NCBI GenBank assembly: GCA_003344405.1
Contig: NOWV01000053.1
Span: 62,001 to 126,000, forward strand
Reading direction: 5' to 3'
DNA length: 64,000 nt
From: Trichoplax sp. H2
Taxonomy: Eukaryota; Placozoa; Uniplacotomia; Trichoplacea
Shown piece after piece: positions 11,996-23,958 of the stretch (position 1 is the first letter of the stretch; every line of letters begins with the position of its first letter). Below the pieces are notes generated by a model. That model was not told where the DNA came from. It saw only the letters and a program-made list of their open reading frames with translations, and made no database searches. Both the position numbers and the translations under genes were made by a program.

Positions 11996-14900
11996 GATTG
12001 CAAACATTTGCAAAAAAAAAAAGGATCCAGCAAACGAAGATAGCCTGTACTTTATAACTTGCATGTATAATATTGTATTACATTAATTTTAATCGCTGTA
12101 GGAAAACCTTTTCGTTAACTCGCAGACAAATGATAAGAAAGGACATGTCTCATGTCATTAAGATATTTATGGAATTTTTGTGATTTCATGCTAACTAACT
12201 TAAAATGAATACGCAGTAATTGTTCTATTTGATCTCGCTGCAACTGATTTCAGATTTGGTGCAGTCTCCATTGTTGGCTTTTAAAGATTTTATCTGATAA
12301 CTTCATCGATATCAGCAGAAATTGTTCTTGTACAGTAGTTCGGGTAAATGGACGATACAGCTCTTGCAAGTAGAGGAAATGGTTGTTCTCGAAGCTAGAA
12401 AAATGTTTCACAAAAACTACTGCTGCAGTAATATCAATTCATTAGTATCTGTGTTTGTACAATATTATTTTTACAGTTAGATTAATTCTAATAAATTGTG
12501 TTTACTATGTGCTATAATTTATACTAGATTGGTATGTTGCAGAGGAATGGTTACTGACATTAAATAGATGGTTTACGCTTTGATTTTCCCATCTTTCTGT
12601 TAAATTTAATTAGTAATTGTAATAAAAGTGTCTCACAATAGCTATCTTAGTCAAATGGTATTTTCTGAAAGGCATTTATTACAAGGTTTTGGAAATAGTA
12701 GAGCAATAATTAATTACTGCAAGAATCTAGTCCAAAATCTAAAGTATCCGGAGTTTAAAGCGAAGTGAATTCTCTTCTCCTTAGAGCTCATCTCTGCAGT
12801 TCTTCTATACATTTCTTTAAATCCATTTATGACAACTTGATTAATCTACAATCAAACATAAGTCATTCAATAAAATACTTTTCTCAAGTAGTACATCATT
12901 ATCTTCTACAATCTAAATCATTCTACCGAAGATATCACTACTCTTCTATTAACGTCTAACCCCTTCCTCCGAAGGGCATCTTAACGACTATAGTGTTTCT
13001 AGCCACATAAATCTTGTACCATAATTAGTCAACTGGCTACTATTAGTCATCAACAATTTCTAATATAGTAGTTAGCAATCATTTAATATTAGCTTCATGA
13101 TAATATCTATTCAGAATAACCTAACTATATCCAATATAGCCGTGCTTATAATCAAATATGGTGCATCACAACAGTGATAGCGTAGCTTGATCACCGCAGG
13201 CATTGTCTGTTTGTGTGATCTATCACCGAATGGAAATAGCAGTGCCTGAACTTGTCTACTTTACTGTGATCTGAAATGGAGAGGATTACGGATTCCTGAA
13301 GGATTGGATTTTAATGATTTGCGACCCTTAGTCATCTCCTTTTTTCTTAGGCCCCTGTAGATTGCCATATGTACTCTTTTTAGTCTATGACGTATGGCAT
13401 CCCAGATAGTTTCCAGTCAAACCGCACAATACTGTCCGAGAAATCTTCCTTCGCGTTTATCAGTGCAGTGAAATTCCTACTTGACATCTATTTCTGTCTG
13501 TACTGTTTTAAAAATGGATATTTAGTGGCTAAATTATTCCATTAAGTTTCCCCCCCCCCCCGCCAAAAAATCTGAATCCTTCAGCAGGGAGTAGAAGAAA
13601 CAGTTTCATTGCTCCGTTTTGCGATACCCATAATATTATTATTTCGTTCCCCCCCTCCCCGCCAAAAAATCTGAATCCTTCAGCAGCGAACAGAAGAAAC
13701 AATTTCATTGCTCCGTTTCGCGATACCCATGATATTATTATTTCGTTCGCTACTGCATGGTGGACTCTTCATTCATCAATGCGATCAAGTACAGTAGTAC
13801 TGTTGTGAAATTAAAAATTTTCATCCAAATTCGTGGCAGCATTCTCGCATGTTAACATACCGTCCTGTGACCATGATGATGATCACAGGACTGTCTATGG
13901 TAAACACTAAGAAAATACGATGGACTGTTTGTTTTATACTGTATAACTGTATTGTATCCAGTTATCATCTGGTTGTTAAAAATAGTTATCATGCAAACCA
14001 GTCTTGAATGAACGTTGTTAATGGACATTGTAGTTTGTTGCTTCATGGAAAATTGCTTAACGCATTTAAAATATTCCAACCAACCCTGGCAACGAAGTTA
14101 TGCCCCAATTTTTCTTGCTTAGCCATCTTCAATGTTGACGACAGCATGGTCTACCATGAAGTCAGTCATGCTGCTCCACGACCTTGGCTGTGAATGAATG
14201 GCAGTCTGAGATTGTGCCGTGGCTCGTGTTCGACGTGTTGGAAGTGTGCTTCACCTGTCCGCTCCATAGACTTTGTATAAAAGAAGGAAACATTCGATCG
14301 CCTAGTGTCACCCCATCTCGTCGTGTCATAGCGCCACATTCATTCAATCACGTTGCCATAGCCATACACAACCGCCTCGAACGCTGACTGGACTGCGACC
14401 TTCATCAAGCACGTGATAGATACTTGGTGGCCTATTGTTTCAAAAATACTACGATGCACGTGATTGGTTCATTTCCGTATCAGGAGAGCGCTTAATTTGC
14501 ATTTTACTATTGTTAAATTTGCGGAATATTTGCACTCCGCCTTTTTATTGAAGGCCTAGTCTACCTCTTGAACGATAGCAAATGCAGCATGGAATTGTAT
14601 AGACTAGGGGAAAAAATAATAGACGCCTATCGATTGCTGTAAAAGTGCTGGTTAACACGGTCAAAATAACGACTTTTGATAGGGCTCTTGCATCCATTCT
14701 GGCCGATACTACCCCCCTTCGGTCAATGTAGGCAAGTAACTGAGTAGCAAGATTAACCGGTGCTTCGCCAACACGACAGTTACTCGAGCCCATCCAGCCG
14801 ATTACTCAACCAACTCTTGGTGATCCAAATTAGGCCTAGCGATCATCGATCCATTGATTTACTCTTGATTGAAGAAGGACAAGATATTGCTCCAATCGTA

Positions 14901-16207
14901 GGCTTTAAAAGGTATAACAACCATTCGGATCTCGATACTTGCTATATCGTAAATTGGGCGATAGCATCAGATCCAACGTGACAACGTATTTTACTACAGC
15001 TTCAATAAATTAATGAATTATCTATCGACACTTATTTGATTGCTTTGATGGAGTGCTATTTTATCAACGTTCAGTTCTTTTAAAGACATACGTGATTGAA
15101 ACCTTGCAATGGACTAGCTGATCATGCTATTCTTATCATACAGCTATATTGCCTTTACAAAGTGCCCTACGCTGGATTGAAATCTTTTTGAACCGTTCGT
15201 GATACGTATTCATCGCGCGATGATGATAACTTGATGCATTCCCGCTATCATTATTGTAGTAATAAGACTGCATCAATTTACTAAGTTGCCTTCTACATCC
15301 ATGATTGCGGCATGATGATTGCAATATAATTAGAGTTACTTGACGATATCATCTTACTGTATGGTAGTCTTGACTTAGGACGGCAAAGTGCTTATGCACT
15401 GTACTCGTAAAGTTCGAAATCGAGCGAATAGATTGATTGATTTTATACGGTAGACTACATCAAAAAATAAATAGTCCTCCATGCTTCTACAACAAGCAAC
15501 GCTATCGTTACTACTACCAAGGTACAAAGCACAGCAAACTCTTGACATCACTTCGTGCCACACTTTTCAATATTGCCAACGATCATGCTCGTTAATATCG
15601 GAAAGGCGTTTTAATTTATACCTAATTATCCAAACTAGACAATACACATGGACATGGACAATCTTTCAATACACGCGTATAGGTATATCATCTCTTAGGG
15701 ACTGACTACTATCCTATTCGAATGTCATTAATCGCAACGTGTAAAAGTAGTTGGAAGCCTTCCTATTTTGAGCCCTTTCATTTTAGCTTAATAGCAGATA
15801 TTTCCATATGATAAATGGTACGATGTCCCGATTAAATATTAGAGTAACGTTAAGTTAATTTACTCTTAATAGATAGTAAATAATTCATGAGGGTCAAAAA
15901 ATTGTAGTCAATAGTGTTGTCTTACTTGAAATCGTAGAGCAGTGTTGTCGTCTCAGTCACAATGTGCAAGTTTAAAATGGTGACTAATAAAGATATCAGC
16001 AGTACTCTAGATTAGATCAATGATACGATGCGCATACAGCATTTATAATATTGAAAATCACTCACATAGATAGAAAATATCCAAGTATTGATCGTGTTAT
16101 TGTACTGTACTGTATTAAATAGCGACGTACGAGTAGATTGCGATGGAATCATTTGCTAATCGTTCTGATCAAATTCATTCCAGTAGTACAAAACTATCCA
16201 GGCAATT
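11996..16207. other. 4.2 kb spacer between CNST-like and desaturase genes
   Basis: No supported gene was found. Anonymous frames of 60-80 codons occur at 12765-12959, 13852-14079, 14184-14387 and 14545-14793 (minus). The last is the least biased in composition but has no family I recognise. A 99-bp tandem duplication with poly-C heads lies at 13546-13747. The remainder is AT-rich and featureless. Confidence 0.4.
13546..13747. repeat. 99-bp tandem duplication headed by poly-C tracts
   Basis: Two near-identical copies. Each starts with a C run (13549-13561, and a C run broken by one T at 13650-13660), then GCCAAAAAATCTGAATCCTT, and ends ATTATTATTTCGTTC. The common word GCCAAAAAAT starts at 13562 and again at 13661, giving a period of 99. 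Copies differ at only a few positions, so the duplication is recent. Confidence 0.9.
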
Positions 16208-19014
16208 ATGACGGCTAAATCAGGACACGATTATCGATATTGGTACCTGAATGGTATCCCTTACGATTTTAAAGATTTTCTTAAAAATCATCCCGGTGGA
16301 ATAAAAGCTATTATGCTAGGACGAGGAAGAGATTGTACGGCAATGTTTGAATCTTATCATACGTTCAGACCTGCTGATGCTCTATTAGAAAAATATAAAG
16401 TCAAAAACGGAAAGGTAGTTGAAGGATCATTTTTCACCTTTGAGCCCGACGGCTTCTATATGACAGTGAAAGAAAGAGCTAGGTAAGTACATTGAATCTT
16501 CCTATCTAAAATCGGAAATTTTAAACGATAGATCATAACTTATTTTAGATTAGAAAATTATCGATTATTTGATAGCTCATTCTCCTTCGATTTCCAACCG
16601 GTAAAGTATTTCATTTCGCAAATAAATACAAATAGTGTTAGCAATCCTTTCCTGCTCACTACATGTTGTTAAAGTACAGTACATAATGTTCGGAATAAAG
16701 CAGGTATTGATGTAATCTTCAATCAGTAACAATGTTAATATCTAGTAATCATAGCTACATCCGGTTATTTCAAAATACTTGCCTATGGCAATGGTATATC
16801 AAGGAATCATTATTTTTTAATACCGTATATAAATGGATGTCATACCTTATCTACGATTTCGAAATTATTTTAAATGTAGCAATATCAACTGTAAAATAGA
16901 GGTACAGTAAGTTATTCCCGTTACACTATTTCTACCCGTATAGAAATAATAGTCATATAGCAACAATCGGTAATTGTAACATTTACTTCCGGCTAAGATT
17001 TTAGGTTTATTCACATTTTTGGTAAAATCATTTTTGTTTATGCCATGGCGAAATAAACAGTCAAGGATAAATCGTCACGTTATCTGTGTAAATGTTATAT
17101 ATGCTGTATAGCTGAATGACCACTCTTATCCGTATAATGATATTATTTTTATTTTACACCAAATTGAATGTAACCGCGATGATTCCTCACTGAAAACTTT
17201 AATTCAAAATTTTTATGACCCCAGGCAATACTTTAAGAAGAACAAAATCAATCATACCAAGGCTGACTATTTAGTCGGTGCTTTTACCCTATTAGAAGTA
17301 ATAGCAACATACGCCTTTATGTTGTTAACGTTTATGACAGGTAAGAGGATACAACAATTCTAATAGTGTATGTGGAGAGAAAATATATCCTTTATGACAT
17401 GGATATATTAAATTATAAACTTTACAGGAAATTGGATATATGCTGCATTATGGGGACTTGGTAGAGCTATGTGTATCATTGGTCCAACACATGCTGGCTC
17501 TCACTATGCATTTTCGAGAAGCCCTTTTATCAACAAAGCCATTTATATTGTATCGATGGCCATCTCAGGTATTCTATATTTTGCAAAATAGGACCTTGCG
17601 TATACGAGCAGTAATCCAATCTGCTATTCTATATATTTCGCGAACATGACTATTCATGTTTACCCAATTAACCATCCATAGGTAGTACACCGGCTCAATG
17701 GACATCGAAGCATGTTATCGCTCATCACGTTGACACCAATATAGTTCCTGTCGACGATGATACTGTAAGCCAATATTACAAAATTGATCAATTTTATATA
17801 ATACTACAATATTTCTATATAATACAGTACTATACTATAATATATTATTCATCATGAATGAATTACTAGATAACTATCTTCTTAATGAAGTAAATAAACA
17901 TGCATCTTGGTTTTGACCGCTACTGATGTATAAGTATCTAAAGGAAATATACACTATCATATTTGTTTACAAATAATATAGATGTATCCATTAAAACGTG
18001 TACTACCAGCCCATAAAAGGCTCGCATTCCACCATCTACAGCATATCTATATATGGTTTTTATATCCGTTTACCTTATCTTTCTGGAGCATCTCCAATGC
18101 AATAAAATTATTTGCTGATCCACCTATAGAAGGGGTTACACAAGTTATTTACTTAAATAAGCTGGATATATTGGAAACATGGATAGTTCGTAAGTAATAG
18201 TAGCATTAATTATCCTGTTGTTTGGTGAAATGAGTGCCTGGTACTGTGATAGTACATTTAATTAGACATTTTATCCCATTAAATCATTTTAACTAGAATC
18301 TATCTAATGAATGAAATCTTTCCATCTCATTTTATAGTGGCTTTTCACTTGGCGCAACGTTTTGTATTATTTTTCGTATTTTTTCCATTTTCGGAAGCTA
18401 TAAAGTTGTATTTAGTATCTGAGGTAAGGTTTACAATAATGAAGCTATAACAGCTACCGTCTTCGTAGTGAACAATAACTTAAAACATCAACTTTGTTTT
18501 ATTTCTAGATGATAGCTAGCACGTGGTTCTCATTACAGTTCGCTGTCAATCATGAGGTAGATGGCGTTGTTGACCACACTCCGAACAAGAAGGTAGACTG
18601 GGGTAAACATCAAGTCATAACATCACACAACTACGGGTCAGATAGGTAATTTTAACTTTACAGTTTCATAATCGTTGTACAAATTTTACTGATTAATTAC
18701 CGGAGTCTATATTGATCGAAATCTTTAAGTATATAGTAGAAGGGTGTCTACATTATCCTTAATCATTTCCTTTATTATCTTTAATTTGCTACAGTTATTT
18801 GGCACTGTACTTATCTGGTGGATTAAACACTCAAATCGAACACCATCTATTCCCTAGTGTTCATTATCATCATTATAAAGAACTATCAAAAATTGTTAGA
18901 CAGACATGCAAGGAATTTAACATTAAATATATTGCATCATCTAATTTTTATGAGGCCTTGAAAGCTCACTATCGCCATTTAAGAAGAATGGGACAACCGA
19001 TTGAAGCGGCTTAG
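16208..19014 (+). CDS. Cytochrome b5-fused front-end fatty acid desaturase, 8 exons
   Basis: Membrane di-iron desaturase that would insert a double bond between an existing one and the carboxyl end of an acyl chain, fed by its own cytochrome b5 domain. Exons: 16208-16482, 17225-17340, 17428-17568, 17682-17764, 17982-18189, 18338-18423, 18509-18645, 18795-19014; all phases fit and give about 421 residues. Heme motif HPGG is at residues 28-31 with the second heme His near 51. Histidine boxes: HAGSH (HxxxH), HVIAHH followed by VDTN (HxxxHH) and QIEHH (the Gln-type third box that marks front-end enzymes). Hydrophobic membrane spans flank the boxes. The HxxxHH second box differs from the HxxHH of animal FADS1/2 and resembles some algal and protist Delta-4/5/6 enzymes. 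Regiospecificity cannot be read from sequence. The gene converges on the thioesterase-like gene at 19704. Confidence 0.9.
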
Positions 19015-19703
19015 CTTACATTAAAATTTCAATCTTTAGATTAAGCAAAATACCTTTAAAAATATCATCCATGCTACAAGGATTGTTCATACCAATAATT
19101 ACATTAGGCTACTTATGTTTTTGTATTACACGAATCTCATACTATGATAGCGCGTCAATTAATTTTATATTAAGCTGTTAACTGAAAATTGGTTCAGGTG
19201 TTAACTTCTTACGAGAGTAATTTGAAACAAATTGAAAGTTTTCAAACGTAAAAACTTTTGACCATTTTAAATTTTTTCGGCCACAACTCAGCCGATAATA
19301 CTGTAATAAATTGCTCATAGTTGATAAATAATAAAACGTTTGAGACAATATCAAACGGCCTCGAAATCTGTAAATCAGTGATCAGTTGCATAAACCCAAA
19401 CTAGTGTAGAATACTTAAGGTATTAAATTAAACTTGTATTTTCATCCTTGATAAAATAATTAAAAATTAAAAGTGCCAGATAGTTGTACAGAAAAGTATT
19501 ATAAGCGTAAAATATCAACTTTTAATTGGCTTTACACATTAAGAATGAGTGAATAAGCATTCTATGTACGATTATTATCAGTTAAGAAAAGTATTGCTAG
19601 GTAACGCGAGAAGCACTATACGAGCGTGATATCTACTTGAGTTACTCTTAAGTGCTGATGCAAAATGATTACTAGACATTCAAAAAATTTGAGACGTGAA
19701 AAT
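19015..19703. other. Spacer between convergent desaturase and hotdog genes
   Basis: About 0.69 kb of AT-rich DNA holding the two 3' ends, with AATAAA-like words near 19330. No repeat or further exon was recognised. Confidence 0.4.
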
Positions 19704-21734
19704 CTATAATTTGGATATCTGTTTAACACTGTAGTTTCCGGTCATGTAAAATATATTAACATTCTCATGCTTCATAACAAAGTGCAGTTTGTCATCATCT
19801 TCATCTTGCCATGTGAAGGTATCTAAAAGCTGATGTTCAAACATTTGCTTGTAATAGCTAGCGGATAATTCAGTTAAGCAGGCAGGATTAAAATCACGAC
19901 CGAACGATGTCCGATATGCAGATGAACCAGATGAAACTGCCTTACTTGCAGCATCAAAACAAGCTGAGATATAGACAGCATTATTGACATGTTGGTTAAT
20001 GTCGATATCATTGGACCTAATGGTAAAAGAGTACTTGAAGGCTTTGATAGGAATCTGGTTAGGGCATGTCACCTACAATAGGTAATAAATAATCGCATAC
20101 ATGCATTAGCTAAGAAATCAATCAAAGAATTTTAATAGTTCATTTTGAATTATATGTATGTAAGTAATGGTCCATTCACAATACGTACCTTTGAGTAACT
20201 CTTCTTATTTAATAAGGGGGCAAGAGCTTCTAATAACATTATACTGTCAGGAATATTAGCTACACGACCATGATTAACTGAGACCAGTTTGGTCGATATA
20301 GTGAGTAGTTTATTGGAACCTACTTTCAATATGTGGTCAAATATTACCGAAGTACGATTCATACTAGCCAGTTGTATGCTACATTTTACAAGAGCATCTG
20401 GAAGAATAGAGTAAAAGCCAGGGGCAATTTTGACTTCATGTCTGACAGGGAAGAATCTACCATCACTGTAGGCAGCTCGCACGCCAAAAATATCAGCAAT
20501 ATCCATTGTCATCTTGTCAAGAGCCACCTTATAGCTTAACATTGTGTCTAATTTTGCATTATTAAAGCGATCTCTTAGCCGATAAAATCCAGGTACATCA
20601 TAATTACAGCATGTTTCAGAGCGTTGAAGGGGTATCTCGTAAAAAGGTAATTTTTCGGCTTTAAAGTGAGTATTAACATCAAAACTGGCAACACAAACGA
20701 TGCCATCTTTACTGGTAATACGGAAATCGATGATGAAACGTTCAGCAACATTTTGCTGCCATATCTCTACTAAAAGATTTTCTTCCCTCACCAAAGACAG
20801 GACATATATTTGCATTCTAGCTAATCGCAATATATGAGTAAAATTTTGTGCACCTGGAAGATGCTTACAATAAATAGCATGACTAGCAGCATGTTGGCAA
20901 TAAGTCACATAACAAGCTGTCGGTACGAATCCAGATTGATTCAAATCTTGCGGCCGAACAGGAAAGGAATGTGAGTGGATAGGATCTTTACGACGGGATA
21001 TTTCTTTAATCTGAGCAAAACGTAGAGTTAGTGATGATTAAGACTAGGCAAGAACACAATACTTGCGTAAAGAGAAAAGATGAGCTGTGCAAAATGAAGA
21101 TGAAGTAGGTAGTTACATCAGTGCTGTTACAGTTCACTCTGTTATACAAATTAAATTATTGTTATTTGGCAGAAATTTTAAGCAACTTAGTCCTGAAACG
21201 TATCAACTTAACAAAATGCAACGGTATAAATGGTCATGTTATAAAGAGTAAAGGTGTAATGAATCTAGAGTTATGCATTGGATTACTGTAATTTTTAATA
21301 AAACAGCTACAAACCTTCAAAATTTCGTCCTGATTTCTATCCACATCCACTTGAAAACGTTCGTGATTATCTACTGCTCGTCTATTAATAATTACTTGGC
21401 ATAATTCGTCTTTTTGAGACTCCTCAGACTGATTAGAGAATGTTAATCTAGCCATAGCACGAAGATGATGATCGGAAATTTGGGGTACTTGAACTTGGAT
21501 ATCGCAAGCACCACCACATTGCAGGGCATTAAATTGTGGAGTAAAATTAAAAACTATCGTCGTCGTGATAAGTTGACTGACAGCATGACTTACTACAGTC
21601 GAAGAATTCTCTTTTAAGCATTTATCAATGAAATAATCAAGGGTTAGGATGGCATTTTCCAAGTCGGCCATGGCATATCGATTAATTCCATAGGTAAAAT
21701 TACGCACTTGATGAAACTGTTGTTGGATCGCCAT
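19704..21734 (-). CDS. Multi-hotdog acyl thioesterase-like protein, three exons
   Basis: Minus-strand exons: 21734-21315, 21010-20189, 20072-19704, all joined in phase 0, giving about 536 residues. The C-terminal third has IRSNDIDINQHVNNAVYI, the active-loop signature (D-x-D-x-N-x-HVNN-xx-Y) of 4HBT/FatA-FatB type hotdog thioesterases. The middle has a second hotdog-like start, VRPQDLNQSGFVPTACYVTY, in which the Asp-x-x-x-x-G turn is kept but HVNN is not. The first exon (residues 1-140) and the residues between the two starts also look like hotdog beta-alpha units without active-loop residues. A tandem-hotdog protein with one intact active loop would fit hydrolysis of acyl-CoA or acyl-ACP. 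No targeting peptide is obvious. The substrate is unknown. It lies tail to tail with a fatty acid desaturase, which supports a lipid role but does not prove one. Confidence 0.72.
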
Positions 21735-23958
21735 TCTACTTTTTGACGTATGAAGGATAATTTTACCGCAACTACACTTTCTCTATCCTACTCCCTGTAT
21801 TCAGCTATCTTGATGCTATCCAGCAACAGTATATACTGTATTCAAGCAAAGCAAGTTGATCGAGTTGTCTATCGATACCTCAAGAAATCCACAGGGTGCA
21901 AGCTAAAGCAATCAATTGAATAAAATAGGCCAGCGATCATAATTTCAATCAGACCTTGACCATGCTGTGGATCAAGACTACCGGCTTGGAGTATTCAGAC
22001 TCTGTCGTTTCCAAGTGCAAAGTGTGATATTATTTTTTTGGTCACCACCTTACTCTCGCCAGCCACGTTCAAGTATTTATACTACCGCTACTATCCATGG
22101 ACGTCGGCCTTAATTAGCCAAGTTAAGTGGGTGTGATTATTCCATGCAAAATCTTAAGTTTAAACTTTGACCTTCTTCCTCTCTTCCTTTAGACCATAGT
22201 ATGATCAGACTGGGAGACTGGAAAAGCTCGATAATGTAGAAATTGGGTTGATTAATTCAATCAGTTAAATCTTCAAGTAAACTAGCAAAAATTCGTTCAA
22301 GAAATTCAGTCTGTCAGTCCATGGAAGAAGAATTTTACTCTTGTTAACGCCCTTTATTCAACAGCAAGTTCTGCCTGATACAATTTTGAAATATGGCTTC
22401 TGTTGGACTCTATGGAGTATCTACATTATAGTGAATGGACGCTTAGGTCAACGCTAATAGGTATGTTTGAGTAGGCATTGCAATATTTTAGTTGTAAGCA
22501 ATCGCTGATGCAGGAATAAAGTGATACTACAGCTGCGATCTACAACATATTGAATTATCAAAGTCTATCGTAAGCCACTTGATCATAAGTTGACGAGCTC
22601 TGCTGCCTTTTACTTTGTTGTCTGGCATTCTACTCCAGCATTGGATAACTCATGAAATATTTTCTGCTACAGGCCTGCAGCGAGGTGTTCAGTCATACGA
22701 GTTGCAGCTCCGTTATTTGCCACCGATTACTATGCAATGCAACCATGCCCTCTACTGCAGGACTAGCCTGGTATAAATAACTATAATTCACTATTCTTTC
22801 TATTGGTTCATTCCCATCGATTAACCACCCTCAATATTAATCACAAGCAAAGCCAAGCACAAACTATTTAGCCATTGCAAAAGATTACTGAACGACCAAA
22901 TTATCCATCCAGAGATTTTGCGCTATCTAGACGACAAAGTTATTTTAGGTGCTTGCTCTATAACGATGAAACTAGAATAATTCATTGTCGGTTAATTTCA
23001 TACGCTACCGATTTTTATACGGTCAACGTCCTAAACATGGTTAGGTACTTGTTAAATAATAATTCAATTAGGGCGATCACTAGTCTGTTCTATGTGTAAC
23101 CAATCCTAGAAATTGATGTGTATTAAGATAACCTAAACCATAACTAGGCTCGTATCCGATGCTAACATCAAGGCAACCAATACGAACTATTGATACTATA
23201 AATAATTTGCATGAATCAATAACATGATGAGATAATCCGGTAATCCTTTTTATCAATAATGACCCTGATAGAGGCATCTTTAATAAGCTTATTCAATTAG
23301 CATCTCATCATGATATGGATAACTACAACTTGTATAGGATCCAAACTGTTATGACTTCTTTTGAACCCCATGCAATACTTTGAGCCGAAACCTTGGAGGT
23401 GATGCTGTCATTTCAGCTTGAACTCATGTTGATGGACAATTAATGTTATGATCATTCAAATTTAATCACTTCAGGCTAGTAAAAAATGGTTTCGCCAAAT
23501 GAATCTTGATAATATACGGAGTATACGAATGTAGATTAGTTCAATCGTTATTTCAATAAAGATGAAATCGTTGTTGGCTACAATCAAAATAGAAATGATC
23601 AGACCTGTATCAAAACTAAGCATAACTTAAATAGAAATGATGTCGAAGGATACAATTCCTTAGCTATACTACATTCTCTCCTGAAATAGTTACGGTAATA
23701 TTTCATGACGTTGAAGAATGGAAAATGATTTCAACCTTAACATCTTCTACTTAAATAGCATCATCCTAAGCAAATATGATTCTACATATTCATTTACGAT
23801 TTACCGCAGGTACAGTATTGCATTAAGGTTAAATTTCTAACGGTTAGACCCAAATTGATCAAGTGTAAGCGTAATTCAATCCTAACTATATGCTGCGCTG
23901 TAAAGGATGATCAAATGCTATTTGCTCATGAATTATCACTTTGTACGTATACAGGAAA
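21735..23958. other. Spacer upstream of SLC35F copy 1
   Basis: About 2.2 kb with no supported gene. From about 22780 onward it shares recognisable blocks with the regions upstream of SLC35F copies 2 and 3, for example the stretch around 22790-22860 against 28070-28140 and 40125-40200, and the 50 bases before the ATG. This marks the left part of the duplicated unit and probably includes the shared promoter. Confidence 0.5.

Noticed and set aside
13858-13895. Inverted repeat CCTGTGA...TCACAGG
   Set aside because: A 7-bp stem around an ATG-repeat loop is within chance expectation for a window of this size.
14545-14793. Minus-strand 82-codon frame with fairly protein-like composition
   Set aside because: No motif recognised, no neighbouring exons found, so left as non-coding.
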